Assembly: GCA_023387935.1 (NCBI GenBank)
Contig: JAEWHG010000074.1
Coordinates: forward strand, 1-7,153
Direction: 5' to 3'
Source: Bacillota bacterium
GTDB lineage: Bacteria > Bacillota > Clostridia > Peptostreptococcales > Natronincolaceae
Length of the DNA stretch: 7,153 nt
The notes beneath the pieces are model-generated. The model was not told the DNA's origin. It saw nothing but the letters and a program-made list of their open reading frames with translations, and did no database searches. The position numbers and the translations under genes were made by a program. Shown here one piece after another: positions 5,095 to 7,153 of this stretch (positions are counted from its first letter, which is position 1; each line of letters opens with the position of its first letter).

Positions 5095-6912
5095 TTAAGC
5101 CTTTAGCTTTTGTATTTCTACGTTCTTTTTCATTATTTCCATGCCTATAGTTAGCAACTTACTCTCAACCTCTTCCTTAGTTAAATTTGGATCTTTAATG
5201 ATGCTATTCTGTTCTTCCTCTAATCTTTTTATATCGTAAAGTAATTTGTATTTTTTTAAATTAACAACATACTTAGTTAAAGTATTATTTAAATCAATAT
5301 ATCGAATATCGGTTGATAAAATTTCTATTATTTCATCTTTTAAATTAGGTAGTATTTCTTCTATTGGCTCTTTATTGATGATTTCCATATTTTCTGCCAA
5401 ATATGCTACTATTTCTCGATGACTCCAGACAGAAAAATCTTCTATATGAATATTATTTAATATATATTTTATTGACGAATTATCAGTAAGCATAAATTTT
5501 ATAAGCTGCTTTTCAGCAATAATATGTCCCTTCTTTTCTACTAATGGAACTAATTCTATATACTTATTATCTCTTTTGTAGTTTGAACTATACTTAGTGA
5601 TATTTCTATTAACAGATATGTTATTAGATTGACCAAATACTTCTTGTTTTATGGCTTCCTTTGAAATTCCTGTTTCATTTGCTGTTTTTTCAATATAAGC
5701 CTCTTTTTCTATTGGACTTTTAATCTCTCTTATGATACTTGCAATTCGTTTTGCTAATTTTACCTTATCATCTGTAGTATTTCCTCTATATTTGCTTTTT
5801 GCTAAAAGTATTTTATAATCTGTTAGACTAATCGCCTTGTTAATTTGTTCCCTAAATGCATCTTTGCCATGAAGCCTTATAAAATCATCCGGATCGTTTC
5901 CATCAGGTAAGATCATAATTCTAAATTGACATTTTTCTTCATTTAATATGTCTATACTTCTCATGGTTGCTTTTATTCCTGCATTATCTCCATCAAAACA
6001 TATTATTATCTCATCGCAATATTTTTTTAATAATTGACCATGATATTTCGTTAAGGACGTGCCTAAAGAGGCTACTGTATTTTTAAAGCCTGCCTGATGC
6101 AGAGCTATTACATCCATATATCCTTCTACTAATATTATTTGTCTATTATTAATATTTTTGCGCGCAAAGTTAAGACCATAGAGTGTATTGCTTTTATTGA
6201 ATATTTTTGTTTCTGGCGAGTTTAAATATTTAGGAAGGGAATCATCAAGTACTCGTCCGCCGAAACCGACAACTTCCCCACGTATGTTAAATATTGGGAA
6301 CATTATTCGGTTTCTAAAATAGTCGTAATATCCATTTTGTTTATTTGGGCGTATCAAGCCACAATTCTGTATATCCTTTAGGCTATAACCCTCCCTTTGT
6401 AAATATAAGATAAGATCATCCCAACTATTGATAGCATATCCTAATCCAAAGCTTGCTAAGGTTTTGGGATTTAATCCTCTACTTATTAAATACTCAAAAG
6501 CAGGATTTGGTTTTTTAATCAAATTATGATAAAAATATAATCCTACTTTTCGATTAATTTCATAATAGAGGTTCTTTTCTTTAATCTGCTTTTTAAATTC
6601 CTCCGATGAATCTGTATTTTTAATTTCAATATTAGCTCGTTTCGCTAACAATCTTACAGATTCTGTAAAATCCAAGTTTTCGATTTTCATAATAAAGCTG
6701 ACTACGTCTCCACCTGCGCCACAGCCAAAGCATTTATAAATTTGCTTTTCACGATTTATAATAAACGAAGGTGTATTTTCACTATGAAAAGGACATAGTG
6801 CTTTATGTGAAGATCCTACTGATTTAACTTGTACATAATCAGATATTATGTCTATAATATCGTTGCTGTCTTTTACTTCATTAATTAACTCTTCAGGAAA
6901 AAAATTCTCCAT
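5095..6912 (-). CDS. dnaG: DNA primase
   Basis: DnaG makes the RNA primers for lagging-strand synthesis and works with the replicative helicase at the fork. With the start chosen here it has 605 residues. The N-terminal zinc domain has C40-x2-H43 (CPFH) and C61-x2-C64 (CFGC). The catalytic core includes RNRIMFPI and GFGGRVL (about 200-221). The TOPRIM fold has E263 and D267 in VEGYMD, and D307 and D309 in CFDGDNAG. The C-terminal third (about 430-605) is poorly conserved and should be the helicase-binding domain. I chose the ATG at 6912-6910 because AGGTGA lies 5 nt before it. A GTG three codons upstream falls inside that ribosome binding site and is unlikely to be used. dnaG leads directly into sigA. 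Confidence 0.97.
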   Translation of the reverse strand: MENFFPEELINEVKDSNDIIDIISDYVQVKSVGSSHKALCPFHSENTPSFIINREKQIYKCFGCGAGGDVVSFIMKIENLDFTESVRLLAKRANIEIKNTDSSEEFKKQIKEKNLYYEINRKVGLYFYHNLIKKPNPAFEYLISRGLNPKTLASFGLGYAINSWDDLILYLQREGYSLKDIQNCGLIRPNKQNGYYDYFRNRIMFPIFNIRGEVVGFGGRVLDDSLPKYLNSPETKIFNKSNTLYGLNFARKNINNRQIILVEGYMDVIALHQAGFKNTVASLGTSLTKYHGQLLKKYCDEIIICFDGDNAGIKATMRSIDILNEEKCQFRIMILPDGNDPDDFIRLHGKDAFREQINKAISLTDYKILLAKSKYRGNTTDDKVKLAKRIASIIREIKSPIEKEAYIEKTANETGISKEAIKQEVFGQSNNISVNRNITKYSSNYKRDNKYIELVPLVEKKGHIIAEKQLIKFMLTDNSSIKYILNNIHIEDFSVWSHREIVAYLAENMEIINKEPIEEILPNLKDEIIEILSTDIRYIDLNNTLTKYVVNLKKYKLLYDIKRLEEEQNSIIKDPNLTKEEVESKLLTIGMEIMKKNVEIQKLKA

Positions 6913-6931
6913 TATAATCACCTATAGATAT

Positions 6932-7153
6932 TCATAATATATACTTCTGCTTATTTTGATAATATCCTTCTAGCATCATATAATTCATTAATGGTTTAAA
7001 AAAATTTTTCTCCATTATTATATTAAGCACTTTATTCGACATATAACTTACTAATTCCTTCTTTATATTTTTAAAAATAACATTATGAATATTCAGTATA
7101 ATTAGTAAATAAGTCTCATGTTTTTTAAGGAACAAACTTTTCTTGAAAGATTT
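6932..7153 (-). CDS. C-terminal part of an unrecognised gene upstream of dnaG
   Basis: A reading frame enters from the right edge and stays open for 73 codons before a TGA at 6934-6932, 19 nt before the dnaG ATG. The visible protein has a hydrophobic segment (YLLIILNIHNVIF) and then a lysine-, asparagine- and tyrosine-rich tail ending MLEGYYQNKQKYIL. I see no internal start with a ribosome binding site. Clostridia often carry dgt (dGTPase) before dnaG, but this tail does not look like a dGTPase end to me. Such a long open frame is unlikely but possible by chance in AT-rich DNA. It may be a real gene end, a decayed gene or noise. Confidence 0.42.
   Translation of the reverse strand, partial: KSFKKSLFLKKHETYLLIILNIHNVIFKNIKKELVSYMSNKVLNIIMEKNFFKPLMNYMMLEGYYQNKQKYIL

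Noticed and set aside
6910..6921. dnaG starting at GTG (6921)
   Set aside because: The GTG lies inside the AGGTGA ribosome binding site of the ATG at 6912, which is correctly spaced and matches the usual N-terminus.

Overview
The window looks like chromosomal DNA from a low-GC Gram-positive anaerobe of the class Clostridia. The evidence is the AT-rich sequence, strong AGGAGG/AGGTGA ribosome binding sites, frequent TTG starts, a 371-residue primary sigma factor whose conserved regions read like those of Bacillus SigA, and the gene order dnaG-sigA-trmK-nif3. I cannot name the genus from sequence alone. Almost everything is on the minus strand, so the text below runs from right to left.

Right part (7153 to 3910). 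A partial, unrecognised reading frame ends just before dnaG (primase). After an 18-nt gap comes sigA (primary sigma factor). This is the replication/transcription part of the classical macromolecular-synthesis operon. A 15-bp bidirectional terminator separates sigA from a small 71-residue gene on the plus strand. That gene is the only plus-strand gene I accept and I do not recognise it.

Middle (3605 to 1400). A probable promoter drives trmK (tRNA m1A22 methyltransferase), which overlaps a short-form Nif3/DUF34 metal protein gene. A small RNase HI-family gene follows. A near-consensus promoter then drives rnpB, the type A RNase P RNA, which ends at a clear intrinsic terminator. trmK, the RNase H gene and rnpB form a loose RNA-maturation neighbourhood.

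Left part (992 to 1). This is the most interesting region. Between the rnpB terminator and the left edge there is an apparently complete small-RNA unit without a convincing protein gene. It has a sigma-A-like promoter (TTGTAA-N17-TACAAT), several hairpins, two tandem near-identical hairpins whose 11-nt loops differ at one base and whose stems show a compensatory change, and a 13-bp intrinsic terminator. A group II intron of the bacterial C type begins 6 nt beyond that terminator stem. It carries ribozyme domains I-III and the start of its reverse transcriptase/maturase, and it runs off the left edge. Insertion just after a terminator hairpin is the known target habit of class C introns.
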